A DNA stretch of 64,000 nucleotides from assembly GCA_036743055.1 (NCBI GenBank), contig DAINQE010000004.1, forward strand, positions 17,474 through 81,473, written 5' to 3'. This document shows positions 51,691 through 58,998 of the stretch, piece by piece. Origin of the DNA: Sabulitectum sp036743055. GTDB lineage: Bacteria; Fermentibacterota; Fermentibacteria; Fermentibacterales; JCC-6. Both the position numbers and the translations under genes were made by a program. Numbering within the stretch: the first letter of the stretch is position 1; the number at the start of each line of letters is the position of its first letter. The notes below the pieces were generated by a model. It saw nothing but the letters and a program-made list of their open reading frames with translations. It had not been told where the DNA came from and ran no database searches.

Positions 51691-52485
51691 CTACTGAAGG
51701 TTAAAGACCCTCACACCCATTATGGGCTGGATCTGTCCGTCTATCACCAGGGTGTCGGTCATGGAGACGGTATCCGGCAGGGTCTGGGAGCAGTCGAGCA
51801 GGCAGTAGTATCCGTTGTCCAGCTCAAGGAAGAAATTCCCGCCGTAGAGAAGGCTGTCATCCCATTTCAGGGTGTCATTGGGGGCGGGGGCAACGAATCC
51901 ACCGCTGTCGGATATTCTGGTACGGGAACCGCCGGGCCAGAGCTCGGGCTTTGCCGAACCCGGGAAGACGAACCTTTCCAGGGCGAAGTTCATGGCAATG
52001 ATGAACTGCTGGTTGAATCCGGGATCTGAAGGATCGCCGGCTATGAGCGAATCACCCTGGGTGTCGATCCTGAAACCAACAGGCCTTCCCGAGAAGGCCT
52101 CGCGTATCTCCGTAAGCCCTTCGGCGCGGGAGTTGTCGGTGAGTCCGGTTGCTGAAGAAGTGTCGTCACCCTTGTAGGCCATTACGGTGTAGTATGCGCT
52201 GTGCCCTGCTATGTGGGCCGCGGCGGATGTCGTTGTGGTTGTGGCGAGAGACCATGGCCCTTCTATCCCCGGCCTTGTCCAGAGGAAGTATCCGTCCACC
52301 GCCGTTGTGTCCAGAGGGGTCCAGGTAACCACTATCGTGTCGCCCCTGCTGGCAAGGGTGTCCACCTGTATCCCGGTTACCACTGGAAGAGTGCCGATGA
52401 TGGCTGTGGCCGAGTCTCCGCATCCGGAAAAAGCTGCTATTGCCATGATCGAAACGAAAGCTGCGGCGACTGTGATTTTGTTCAT
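51691..52485 (-). CDS. Lipoprotein with fibronectin type III-like domain (paralogue)
   Basis: This 264-residue lipoprotein has a signal ending AIAAFSGC and an Fn3-like domain (residues about 32-115: TIVVTWTPLDTTAVDGYFL ... YYTVMAYKGDD), followed by a distinct C-terminal domain that differs from the first paralogue (NQQFIIAMNFALERFVFPG). The layout, Thr/Ser-rich loops and MAYKGD/RAYKGD ending match the protein at 5836-6663. GGAGGGGC precedes the ATG. Confidence 0.82.
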   Translation of the reverse strand: MNKITVAAAFVSIMAIAAFSGCGDSATAIIGTLPVVTGIQVDTLASRGDTIVVTWTPLDTTAVDGYFLWTRPGIEGPWSLATTTTTSAAAHIAGHSAYYTVMAYKGDDTSSATGLTDNSRAEGLTEIREAFSGRPVGFRIDTQGDSLIAGDPSDPGFNQQFIIAMNFALERFVFPGSAKPELWPGGSRTRISDSGGFVAPAPNDTLKWDDSLLYGGNFFLELDNGYYCLLDCSQTLPDTVSMTDTLVIDGQIQPIMGVRVFNLQ

Positions 52486-52531
52486 TGCGTGCCCCTCCGT
52501 GAGATTTCAGATTCGTTTTTGCAGATGGTAA

Positions 52532-52560
52532 ATAATCAGTTAAGCCGGGCTTTGTGTCAA
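52532..52560 (-). promoter_or_regulatory. Candidate promoter of the second Fn3 lipoprotein gene
   Basis: On the minus strand a perfect TTGACA (52555-52560) is followed after 17 bp by GATTAT (52532-52537), 47 bp before the ATG at 52485. It overlaps the last codons of the upstream aldolase gene. Confidence 0.5.
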
Positions 52561-53324
52561 TCCTGCCCCAGGGATTCCCTCAATGAGTCGAGCTCCCTGT
52601 CCTTGAGACCCTGGAATCCCCCAAAGGCGCTCTTCTCCAGGAGAAGGATCTGGGCGGCCTTTTCGATCATCTCCACATAGTCACATGCCATTTCGATATT
52701 GTCCGCAAAACCCAGTATGCCGTGCTTCCGCCAGATGACCGCATCGTTGGTCTTGAACTCCTCCATGGTGCGGGTGCCCAGGTCCCATGTACCCGGGGGA
52801 GAGAAGTCCAGGAACGAAAGACCCTTTCCCATGAGGATGGTGATCTCCGGATGCGCTCTTTCAACTGCTTCCCTGAGCATTTCGTCGGGGATGTCGCTGG
52901 AAGAAAGGGCCAGCATCCCCGTTGAATGGGTGTGAACGATGGAGGCGGTTTCCCAGCCGTTGTCCGGAGCCAGGGAAAGAACCTGGATGTGTGTGCCGAT
53001 CTCACTGGTGGGAGCGGGGAGATGGGAAGGCCAGAGGGCGGCGGTTCCGAACTCTGTGATGGTGACCGGGATTATCTGCGTTTCCTGGTCGGCCTCCATC
53101 CGCCTGAAGCGGCTGCCTGTCGCGGTTACCATCAGTGATCTGCCTGCCAGGGAACGCACAGGCTGGGTGAAATGATATGAGTTGGGGTTCTCCCCGGGGG
53201 AGAGGCCTTCACCCCTTGGAAGCAGAACGGAGATGTTCCCGGCGTTGGCCTCGGACCAGCCCATACGGGCAAGGTGGGCAGCAACGCCGGCGATGCTCGC
53301 TCTGGTTTCTTCTACAATGCTCAT
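52557..53324 (-). CDS. Class II aldolase (rhamnulose-1-phosphate aldolase-like)
   Basis: Zinc-dependent class II aldolase/adducin-family enzyme of 255 aa. The phosphate-binding loop SEANAGNISVL lies near residue 30, with VTATGSRFR after it. The zinc ligands appear as SIVHTHSTGMLALS (HxH) in the middle and the later His in WRKHGILGFADN. This pattern and length fit L-rhamnulose-1-phosphate aldolases and relatives. ATG 53324 is chosen on family length; a GTG at 53360 is also possible. It is divergent from the Fur/PerR operon. No other rhamnose genes are near. Confidence 0.85.
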   Translation of the reverse strand: MSIVEETRASIAGVAAHLARMGWSEANAGNISVLLPRGEGLSPGENPNSYHFTQPVRSLAGRSLMVTATGSRFRRMEADQETQIIPVTITEFGTAALWPSHLPAPTSEIGTHIQVLSLAPDNGWETASIVHTHSTGMLALSSSDIPDEMLREAVERAHPEITILMGKGLSFLDFSPPGTWDLGTRTMEEFKTNDAVIWRKHGILGFADNIEMACDYVEMIEKAAQILLLEKSAFGGFQGLKDRELDSLRESLGQD

Positions 53325-53372
53325 GACAGCAATATGCTCTATGTTGCGCGGCTTTTCCACCCCGTCCAGGGG

Positions 53373-53411
53373 TTGACGGTGAGGGAGGGGTAACTATAAT
53401 AGTAATAGTTC
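53373..53411 (+). promoter_or_regulatory. Promoter and Per/Fur-like box of the oxidative-stress operon
   Basis: The -35 TTGACG (53373-53378) and a perfect -10 TATAAT (53395-53400) are 16 bp apart. The -10 lies inside an interrupted palindrome, AACTAT (53392-53397) with ATAGTT (53405-53410), resembling a 7-1-7 Per/Fur box. The Fur-family gene that follows could repress its own operon here (inference). Confidence 0.65.
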
Positions 53412-53431
53412 CTATTCCGATTGGAGTGCAG

Positions 53432-53851
53432 ATGGAAACGGCGCAGCAGAGAAGGGGATCCCGGCAGAAGATGGCTGTATTGAAGGCGGTCTCCGACCAT
53501 GGGGACCATCCCAGTGCCGACAAGGTCTTCCTCAGGGTCAGAAGGGACCTGCCGGGTACGAGCCTGAGCACCGTATACCGGAATCTCAGGATCCTCGTCG
53601 AGGAGGGAAGCCTCACCGCCGTATCCGGTCCCGGGGCGGAGGTCCACTATGATCACCGCACCGATACCCACTGTCACGCCAGGTGCAGGACCTGCGGAAA
53701 GGTCTTCGACCTGGATTTCGACACTTCACACATGCCCTCCAGGGGGCACTGTTCGCCGGATGGTTTCATAATAGAAGAAGTTTCGGTTAGTTTCACGGGA
53801 ATCTGCGGCCAATGCTGCGGAAGTTCAGAGAAGAAAGGCAGAGAAGAATGA
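53432..53851 (+). CDS. Fur-family metalloregulator (PerR-like)
   Basis: This 139-residue Fur-family repressor has the winged helix (AVLKAVSDHGDHPSADKVF ... LSTVYRNLRILVEEG). The histidine-rich metal site YDHRTDTHCHARCRTCGKV and the C-terminal CGQCC complete a Cys4 structural zinc site (CxxC twice). Its place at the head of a peroxide and superoxide defence operon favours a PerR role over an iron-only Fur, but the oxidisable His/Asp ligands cannot be proven by eye. ATG 53432 is used; GTG 53426 is possible. It overlaps rubrerythrin by 4 bp. Confidence 0.85.
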   Translation: METAQQRRGSRQKMAVLKAVSDHGDHPSADKVFLRVRRDLPGTSLSTVYRNLRILVEEGSLTAVSGPGAEVHYDHRTDTHCHARCRTCGKVFDLDFDTSHMPSRGHCSPDGFIIEEVSVSFTGICGQCCGSSEKKGREE

Positions 53852-54420
53852 ACCTCAAGGGAACGCGCACGGAAAAGAACCTCCTCACGGCATTCGCAGG
53901 AGAGTCACAGGCAAGGAACCGCTACACCTACTTCGCTTCCCAGGCGAAAAAGGATGGTTTCGTGCAGGTCTTCAACGTTTTCAACGAAACCGCCAACCAG
54001 GAGAAGGAGCATGCCAAGAGGCTGTTCAAGTTCCTGCAGGGCGGAGAGGTGGAGATAACCGCGGGTTTTCCCGCCGGGGTCATCGGAACCACCGCCGAGA
54101 ACCTCAGGGCCGCAGCCGGCGGCGAGAACCACGAGCATACCTCCATGTATCCCGAATTCGCCCAGGTGGCACGGGAAGAGGGATTCGGGGAGATAGCAAC
54201 GGTCTTCGAGAAGATCGCCGTTGCGGAGAAGCAGCATGAGAAGCGTTTCCTGGGACTTCTGGCCAACATCGAGAACGGAACCGTATTCAGGAAAGAGGAA
54301 CCCGTGGTTTGGTTCTGTCAGAATTGCGGTTATGTTCATCTCGGTACGGAAGCGCCCGAGAAGTGCCCCGCATGCGCGCACCCCCAGGCGCATTTCATGC
54401 TGATATGCGAGAACTGGTAA
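53848..54420 (+). CDS. rbr: Rubrerythrin
   Basis: Rubrerythrin reduces hydrogen peroxide in anaerobes. The 190-residue protein has a ferritin-like four-helix diiron domain (FAGESQARNRYTYFASQAKK with its glutamate, NQEKEHAKRLFKFL, and IAVAEKQHEKRFLGLL). The C-terminal rubredoxin domain (CQNCGYVHLGTEAPEKCPAC) holds a FeS4 centre. ATG 53848 overlaps the Fur-like stop by 4 bp, which also fixes the start. Electrons probably come from the rubredoxin-type proteins in the same operon. Confidence 0.96.
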   Translation: MNLKGTRTEKNLLTAFAGESQARNRYTYFASQAKKDGFVQVFNVFNETANQEKEHAKRLFKFLQGGEVEITAGFPAGVIGTTAENLRAAAGGENHEHTSMYPEFAQVAREEGFGEIATVFEKIAVAEKQHEKRFLGLLANIENGTVFRKEEPVVWFCQNCGYVHLGTEAPEKCPACAHPQAHFMLICENW

Positions 54421-54437
54421 CAGGAAGGAGAACGAAA

Positions 54438-54812
54438 ATGGCTGAGAGAATGCAGGTATACAAGTGCGAAATGTGCGGGAACATCGTGGAGGTACTCCAT
54501 GGGGGTCCCGGAGAACTGGTGTGCTGCGGGCAGCCCATGAACCTCCTGGAGGAGAAGACCGCTGACATGTCCACGGAGAAACACGTTCCGGTTGTGGAGA
54601 AGATCGACGGAGGCTACAGGGTCACCGTGGGCAGCACCCTCCATCCAATGCTGGACGCCCATTACATAGAATGGATAGAACTGGTGGCCGACGGAACGGT
54701 CCACAGGGCATACCTCAAGCCCGGAGACGAACCGGTTGCGGAATTCTGCGTCAGCGCCGAGAAGGTCAGCGCCAGGGAGTACTGCAATGTCCATGGGCTC
54801 TGGAAAGGATAG
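54438..54812 (+). CDS. dfx: Desulfoferrodoxin (superoxide reductase)
   Basis: Superoxide reductase turns superoxide into peroxide without making oxygen. The 124-residue two-domain form has an N-terminal desulforedoxin domain (YKCEMCGN ... LVCCGQPM) and a C-terminal catalytic Fe(His4Cys) domain with HVPVVEKIDGG, VGSTLHPMLDAHYIEWIEL and AREYCNVHGLW. AAGGAGAA precedes ATG 54438. It is 17 bp after rubrerythrin and 2 bp before ferritin. Confidence 0.96.
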   Translation: MAERMQVYKCEMCGNIVEVLHGGPGELVCCGQPMNLLEEKTADMSTEKHVPVVEKIDGGYRVTVGSTLHPMLDAHYIEWIELVADGTVHRAYLKPGDEPVAEFCVSAEKVSAREYCNVHGLWKG

Positions 54813-54814
54813 AT

Positions 54815-55324
54815 ATGCTTTCAGAAAGAATGCTCGGGGCCATCAACGGCCAGATAAACAAGGAGCTTTTCTCCTCCTACCTCTACATGGCCATGTCCAT
54901 GTACTTCGAGAGCGCAGACCTTTCCGGGGCCGCCTCCTGGATGAGGGTGCAGGCCCTTGAGGAGATGACCCACGCCGAGAAGTTCATGAACTTCGTGAAC
55001 GAGCGCGGCGGCAGGGTGGAACTCGAGGCCCTGGAGAAGCCTCAGGTCTCCTGGGACGGGCCTGTAGATGCATTCAAGGCAGCCCTTGAACACGAGCGGT
55101 TCATCTCCGCTTCCATCAACGATCTGGTCAAGCTGGCCAGGGAGGAGAACGACTACATGACCGACAACTTCCTCCAGTGGTACGTGGCGGAACAGGTTGA
55201 GGAAGAGGCTTCAGCCAACGAGGTCATCAGGATGTTCAGCCTTGCCGGAGGAGCCGGCGGCGGAATGCTCATGATCGACAGGGAGCTGGGTTCCAGGGTT
55301 TTCACCCCCCCGGCTGCAGAGTAG
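54815..55324 (+). CDS. ftn: Ferritin
   Basis: This 169-residue non-haem ferritin stores iron released during stress. It has the ferroxidase residues in KELFSSYLYMAMSMYFESAD, MRVQALEEMTHAEKFMNFVN, and QWYVAEQVEEEASANEVI, in the expected order along a four-helix bundle. The glycine-rich tail (LAGGAGGGMLMIDRELGSR) is longer than in the E. coli protein. The gene lies 2 bp after the superoxide reductase gene, so expression of iron storage is tied to superoxide defence here. Confidence 0.95.
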   Translation: MLSERMLGAINGQINKELFSSYLYMAMSMYFESADLSGAASWMRVQALEEMTHAEKFMNFVNERGGRVELEALEKPQVSWDGPVDAFKAALEHERFISASINDLVKLAREENDYMTDNFLQWYVAEQVEEEASANEVIRMFSLAGGAGGGMLMIDRELGSRVFTPPAAE

Positions 55325-55334
55325 GGATAGCGCT

Positions 55335-56543
55335 ATGGGGCCATGCACCGCGCAGAAGCTCACTGACAAGGTCTACTGGGTGGGAGCCATCGACTGGAGT
55401 GTCCGTGACTTCCACGGATACTCCACCGGAAGGGGGAGCACCTACAACGCCTTCCTGGTGATGGACGAGAAGATCACCCTGATAGACACCGTCAAGAAGC
55501 CATTCATGGAGGAGATGCTCGCCAGGATATCCTCGGTGGTCGATCCGTCCAGGATAGACTTCATAGTGAGCAATCACTCGGAAATGGACCACACAGGCTG
55601 CCTTCCCCAGGTCATGGAAATGGTGAAACCCCAGAATGTCTTCGCTTCCCCCATGGGAGAGAAGGCGCTCAGGGCCCATTTCCACTTCCAGCCCGGGGTC
55701 GTCTCCACTGTGAAAACCGGGGAATCGATCTCACTGGGGCAGTCGAACCTTACCTTCATCGAGACGAGGATGCTCCACTGGCCCGACAGCATGGTCTCCT
55801 ACCTGGACACCGAGAAGGTGATGTTCTCACAGGACGGCTTCGGAATGCACCTGGCCTCCACGGAGAGGTACGACGATCAGATTGACCCCTACATCCTCAC
55901 CAGGGAAGCGGAGAAGTACTTCGCCAACATCCTGCTGCCATTCTCGCCGATGGTCACCGGGCTGATGAAGAAGCTTGATGAACTCGACCTGGACATCGCG
56001 CTTCTCTGCCCCGACCACGGCCCGGTATGGCGCAGCGATATCGGCGGCATACTGAACAGATGGAGGGAATGGGCCCTCCAGAAGTGCACCAGGAAAGCGG
56101 TGGTGATCTACGATACCATGTGGGGAAGCACAGCCAGGATGGCGGACGTCGTCTGCGACGGTCTTGTTCAGGAGGGCATATCCGTAACGGTGATGCCCCT
56201 GGGCTCAAGCCACCGGAGCGACGTGGCAACCGCCGTGCTCGATTCCGGCGCGCTGATCGCAGGCAGCCCCACCATCAACGGGCAGATGTTCCCCAGGATG
56301 GCGGATGTACTCACCTACCTCAAGGGTCTGAAGCCAAAGAACCTCATCGGCGGCGTTTTCGGTTCCTACGGCTGGAGCGGCGAGGCGGTGAAGCACATTC
56401 AGGCTTTCCTGGACGACATGGGTATTCCCGTGATCGGCGACCCTCTCAATGTGAATTATGTTCCAGACCATGACCAGCTTCGAACGGCGAGGGACCTTGG
56501 CTCCAAGATAGGCAGGGAACTGGTGGAAAGGTGCTCCGAATGA
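55335..56543 (+). CDS. Flavodiiron protein (oxygen or NO reductase, FprA/ROO type)
   Basis: This 402-residue protein combines an N-terminal metallo-beta-lactamase-like diiron domain with a C-terminal flavodoxin domain. The diiron ligands are NHSEMDHTGC (HxExDH), LHWPDSM, the mid-domain aspartate and CPDHGPVW. The FMN domain begins VIYDTMWGSTARMADVV near residue 256 and has GSPTINGQMFPRMADVL. It reduces O2 to water, or NO, and protects anaerobes. It overlaps the flavin reductase/rubredoxin gene by 4 bp, the likely electron donor. Confidence 0.96.
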   Translation: MGPCTAQKLTDKVYWVGAIDWSVRDFHGYSTGRGSTYNAFLVMDEKITLIDTVKKPFMEEMLARISSVVDPSRIDFIVSNHSEMDHTGCLPQVMEMVKPQNVFASPMGEKALRAHFHFQPGVVSTVKTGESISLGQSNLTFIETRMLHWPDSMVSYLDTEKVMFSQDGFGMHLASTERYDDQIDPYILTREAEKYFANILLPFSPMVTGLMKKLDELDLDIALLCPDHGPVWRSDIGGILNRWREWALQKCTRKAVVIYDTMWGSTARMADVVCDGLVQEGISVTVMPLGSSHRSDVATAVLDSGALIAGSPTINGQMFPRMADVLTYLKGLKPKNLIGGVFGSYGWSGEAVKHIQAFLDDMGIPVIGDPLNVNYVPDHDQLRTARDLGSKIGRELVERCSE

Positions 56544-57253
56544 CAAAGATGGATACCTCGGCTCTCTTCACCCTCAGCTACGGCCTTTACACCGTGGGCA
56601 GCTTTTCCGGGAACAGGGTTAACGCCCAGATAGCGAACGCTGTCTTCCAGATAACCTCGAGCCCCGCCAGGATAGCCGTTGCCATCAACAGGTCGGAGCT
56701 CACCAACGAGTTCATCAAGGACTCCAGTTACATGTCCGTGGGTGTGCTTTCCCAGACCGCCGACATGCCTTTCATAGGGCACTTCGGTTTCAAGAGCGGA
56801 AGGGACATCGACAAGTTCGCCTCGAAGAAGTACATAACCACCCCCTCGGGATGCCCCTGTCCGGAGGAGAACACCCTTGCCTGCCTGGAACTGAAGGTGG
56901 AAAGCATGGTGGAGGTGGACACCCATACCCTCTTCATAGGGGTCCTCACCCACTGCAGTCTCCTGGGAGAGGGTGTTCCCATGACATACAGCTACTATCA
57001 GGAAGTGCTCCGTGGCAAGACCCCGCCCACGGCGCCTTCATTCAAGGCTCCACAAACGGTATGCGATACGGAAAAACCACAGGAGGAGAATAACATGAAG
57101 AAGTACGTCTGCAATGTATGCGGGTACGAATACGACCCGGCGGTGGGGGATCCCGACGGCGGCATAGCACCTGGAACCGCTTTCGAAGACATTCCCGACG
57201 ACTGGGTGTGCCCTGTGTGCGGTGTTGGCAAAGACCAGTTCTCCGAAGTATAG
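56540..57253 (+). CDS. High-molecular-weight rubredoxin (flavin reductase-rubredoxin fusion)
   Basis: The N-terminal 170 residues are a flavoredoxin-type FMN reductase (LYTVGSFSGNRVNAQIANAV ... GHFGFKSGRDIDKF), and residues about 188-237 are a rubredoxin (YVCNVCGYEYDP ... WVCPVCGVGKDQF) with both CxxC sites. In acetogens the same fusion passes NADH electrons to flavodiiron protein. Here it overlaps the flavodiiron gene by 4 bp, which matches that role. ATG 56540 is selected by this overlap. Confidence 0.94.
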   Translation: MTKMDTSALFTLSYGLYTVGSFSGNRVNAQIANAVFQITSSPARIAVAINRSELTNEFIKDSSYMSVGVLSQTADMPFIGHFGFKSGRDIDKFASKKYITTPSGCPCPEENTLACLELKVESMVEVDTHTLFIGVLTHCSLLGEGVPMTYSYYQEVLRGKTPPTAPSFKAPQTVCDTEKPQEENNMKKYVCNVCGYEYDPAVGDPDGGIAPGTAFEDIPDDWVCPVCGVGKDQFSEV

Positions 57254-57268
57254 GGATCTGAGAACACC

Positions 57269-57529
57269 ATGAAGAAAACCGTAATGGTGGTCCTCATCAG
57301 CCACAGGAACGATGCCGCGGCGAAGGTGCAGGCGATACTCACAGGCTGGGGATGTCTCATCAAGACCCGGCTGGGAATACACGAGGGAGTTCAGGAGAAC
57401 TGCTCGGAGAACGGCCTTCTCTTCCTGGACCTCGTCGGGGAAGAGGAAAGGCTCGCTGAACTTGAGAGGAAGCTCAACGTGCTGAGCGGGGTCTCCGCGA
57501 AGCTGATGAAGCTGGAGATCCCGGAATAG
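57269..57529 (+). CDS. TM1266-type putative [FeFe]-hydrogenase system regulator
   Basis: This 86-residue ferredoxin-like/ACT-like protein (VMVVLISHRNDAAAKVQAIL, IKTRLGIHEGVQENCSENGL, ELERKLNVLSGVSAKLMKLE) matches the TM1266 family, often found beside iron-only hydrogenase genes and thought to regulate them. No hydrogenase is in the window, so the cell may have one elsewhere. It follows the rubredoxin fusion by 15 bp and belongs to the oxidative-stress operon. Confidence 0.85.
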   Translation: MKKTVMVVLISHRNDAAAKVQAILTGWGCLIKTRLGIHEGVQENCSENGLLFLDLVGEEERLAELERKLNVLSGVSAKLMKLEIPE

Positions 57530-57588
57530 AGCAGGAGCTCGGATACCTGCTGGAAGACATATACGGCAGGTACAACAGAAGAGAGTTC

Positions 57589-58311
57589 GTGCATCCGGAC
57601 CCGCTTGAGTTCCTGTACCGCTACCCTGATGTCAGGGACAGGGAGATAGCGGGTCTGGTTGCTTCCGGGCTCGCATACGGCAGGGTGAACCTCATCCTGA
57701 AAAGCGTGGACAGGGTGCTGAACCTGATGGGGCGGCACCCATCGGCCTTTCTCCGTTCCCGGGGCACCGCCGGGATCCGTACGGCGTTATCCGATTTCAG
57801 GCACAGGTTCACTCCAGGGGAAGAAGTGGCCGATTTCCTCGGAAACATCGCCAGGGTGCAGGGAGAGCACGGACTCCTGGGAAATCTGCTTGCTGAACTC
57901 CTGGAAGACCACGGTTATCTGGAAGCCCTTGACCTTTTCACCGGAAAACTCCTTGGGGGCATGGACAGGAGCTATCTTCTGCCCAGACCATCCAGGGGAA
58001 GCGCCTGTAAGAGGCTTCACCTGTTCCTCAGGTGGATGGTGAGGGAGGACAGCGTGGATCCCGGCGGGTGGGCCATGATATCCCCTGCAAGGCTGATCGT
58101 TCCCGTGGATGTTCACATGTTCAGAATAGGCAGGTGCCTGGGTTTCACAGGAAGGAAGACCCCCGACGGCAGAGCAGCCGCCGAGATAACGGAGGGGTTC
58201 AGGGAGTACGCGCCCCATGACCCTGTGAAGTACGATTTCGCCCTTACCCGTTACGGTATACGCAGTCTCACCGACTGCACCCTCTTCCAACGGCTCCTCT
58301 CTCAGAGCTGA
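57589..58311 (+). CDS. TIGR02757/DUF2400 family protein
   Basis: This protein of unknown function has the family marks: HPDPLEFLYRYPDVRDREI, LVASGLAYGRV, GRVNLILKSVDRVL, FLRWMVR and PVDVHMFRIGRCLG, which suggest a HhH-DNA-glycosylase-like fold (inference). The stretch just upstream, LLEDIYGRYNRREF, reads in frame and belongs to the family's N-terminus. The real start is therefore upstream of GTG 57589, at CTG 57547/57550 or ATA 57526; no ATG, GTG or TTG is available. It follows the TM1266 gene with no real gap. Confidence 0.82.
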   Translation: MHPDPLEFLYRYPDVRDREIAGLVASGLAYGRVNLILKSVDRVLNLMGRHPSAFLRSRGTAGIRTALSDFRHRFTPGEEVADFLGNIARVQGEHGLLGNLLAELLEDHGYLEALDLFTGKLLGGMDRSYLLPRPSRGSACKRLHLFLRWMVREDSVDPGGWAMISPARLIVPVDVHMFRIGRCLGFTGRKTPDGRAAAEITEGFREYAPHDPVKYDFALTRYGIRSLTDCTLFQRLLSQS

Positions 58312-58318
58312 GGAGAAA

Positions 58319-58834
58319 ATGAAACAGGCGACTCTTACCATACTGCTGTGCGTGGCTTTCACCATCCTCTTCGGTGTTCTGCACAATCAGGTGAGCGCCA
58401 GGGTGAGCCTTGAATACTTCACCATCGGCCACAGGGCCCTGATACACTCCACATCCCCAACCCTCATGGGAATAGCATGGGGCATCCACTCGACCTGGTG
58501 GGTGGGCGTTGCCCTGGGTCTTGTCCTGGTGCTTTCCGGCATGACAGGCGGCTGGGAGAAGAGGACCGCCAGGTCTTTCATCCGGCCACTGGTCCTGCTC
58601 TTCTGTTTCTGCGCCATGGCTTCCGGTGTCATGGGTATTCTGGGCTACAGGCTCTCTTCCGGGGGATCCATCTTCTTCCTCGAAGGAATCTCGCAGGCGG
58701 TTTCGCCGGAAAGACAGCCGCGGTACATGGCCGCGCTCTGGATGCACACCGCCAGCTACTCCGCGGCGGCCATGGGAGCGGCGGTTCTGGGGGTTCGCAC
58801 CCTGTTCGGAAGAAGGCGCGCAAGCCGGCTGTAA
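58319..58834 (+). CDS. Four-helix membrane protein, unknown
   Basis: This 171-residue protein has about four hydrophobic helices (ILLCVAFTILFGVLH, WVGVALGLVLVLSGM, PLVLLFCFCAMASGVMGI and YSAAAMGAAVLGVRTLF). A loop rich in histidine between helices 1 and 2 (YFTIGHRALIHSTSPTL) could bind metal or haem (guess). I do not recognise the family. It starts 7 bp after the DUF2400 gene and is the last gene of the nine-gene run that begins with the Fur-like regulator. Confidence 0.65.
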   Translation: MKQATLTILLCVAFTILFGVLHNQVSARVSLEYFTIGHRALIHSTSPTLMGIAWGIHSTWWVGVALGLVLVLSGMTGGWEKRTARSFIRPLVLLFCFCAMASGVMGILGYRLSSGGSIFFLEGISQAVSPERQPRYMAALWMHTASYSAAAMGAAVLGVRTLFGRRRASRL

Positions 58835-58861
58835 CCTTATTGCGCTTAGCGCTGTTGAGCT

Positions 58862-58957
58862 TATATTCCCGCTGACCTGGTAACTCGTTAGACCGCCGCA
58901 GGCTTAATCAAAACGGAAAACTCTTCCCGTCAGGCTTGCGCTGGAGTATCGGCGGTC
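58862..58957 (+). promoter_or_regulatory. Candidate promoter and structured leader of rocD
   Basis: TATATT (58862-58867) may be a -10 with TTGCGC (58840-58845) as a weak -35. Downstream, GACCGCCG (58891-58898) and CGGCGGTC (58950-58957) are perfect 8-bp inverted repeats closing about 50 nt. These contain an ACGGAA/TTCCCGT hairpin and a small CAG-CTG hairpin, giving a three-way-junction-like fold. No known riboswitch class is recognised. The stretch 58835-58998 holds no gene. Confidence 0.4.
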
Positions 58958-58998
58958 CTCCCTGGTGTTGACGGTGAATTCGCGAAAAGGATGAGACC

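Noticed and set aside
53812..53847. Upstream start for rubrerythrin
   Set aside because: The family N-terminus begins at ATG 53848, and a 4-bp overlap with the Fur-like gene fits coupled translation.
54309..54437. Upstream start for desulfoferrodoxin
   Set aside because: It would overlap rubrerythrin by 112 bp; ATG 54438 has AAGGAG and gives the normal two-domain protein.
58905..58935. Guanidine-II (mini-ykkC) riboswitch
   Set aside because: Only one ACGG is present and it is not in the loop of a paired hairpin; the class needs two ACGR-loop hairpins.
58850..58960. tRNA gene before rocD
   Set aside because: There is no T-loop consensus (GGTTCGAATCC type) and no acceptor stem with CCA; the fold is not a cloverleaf of tRNA size.
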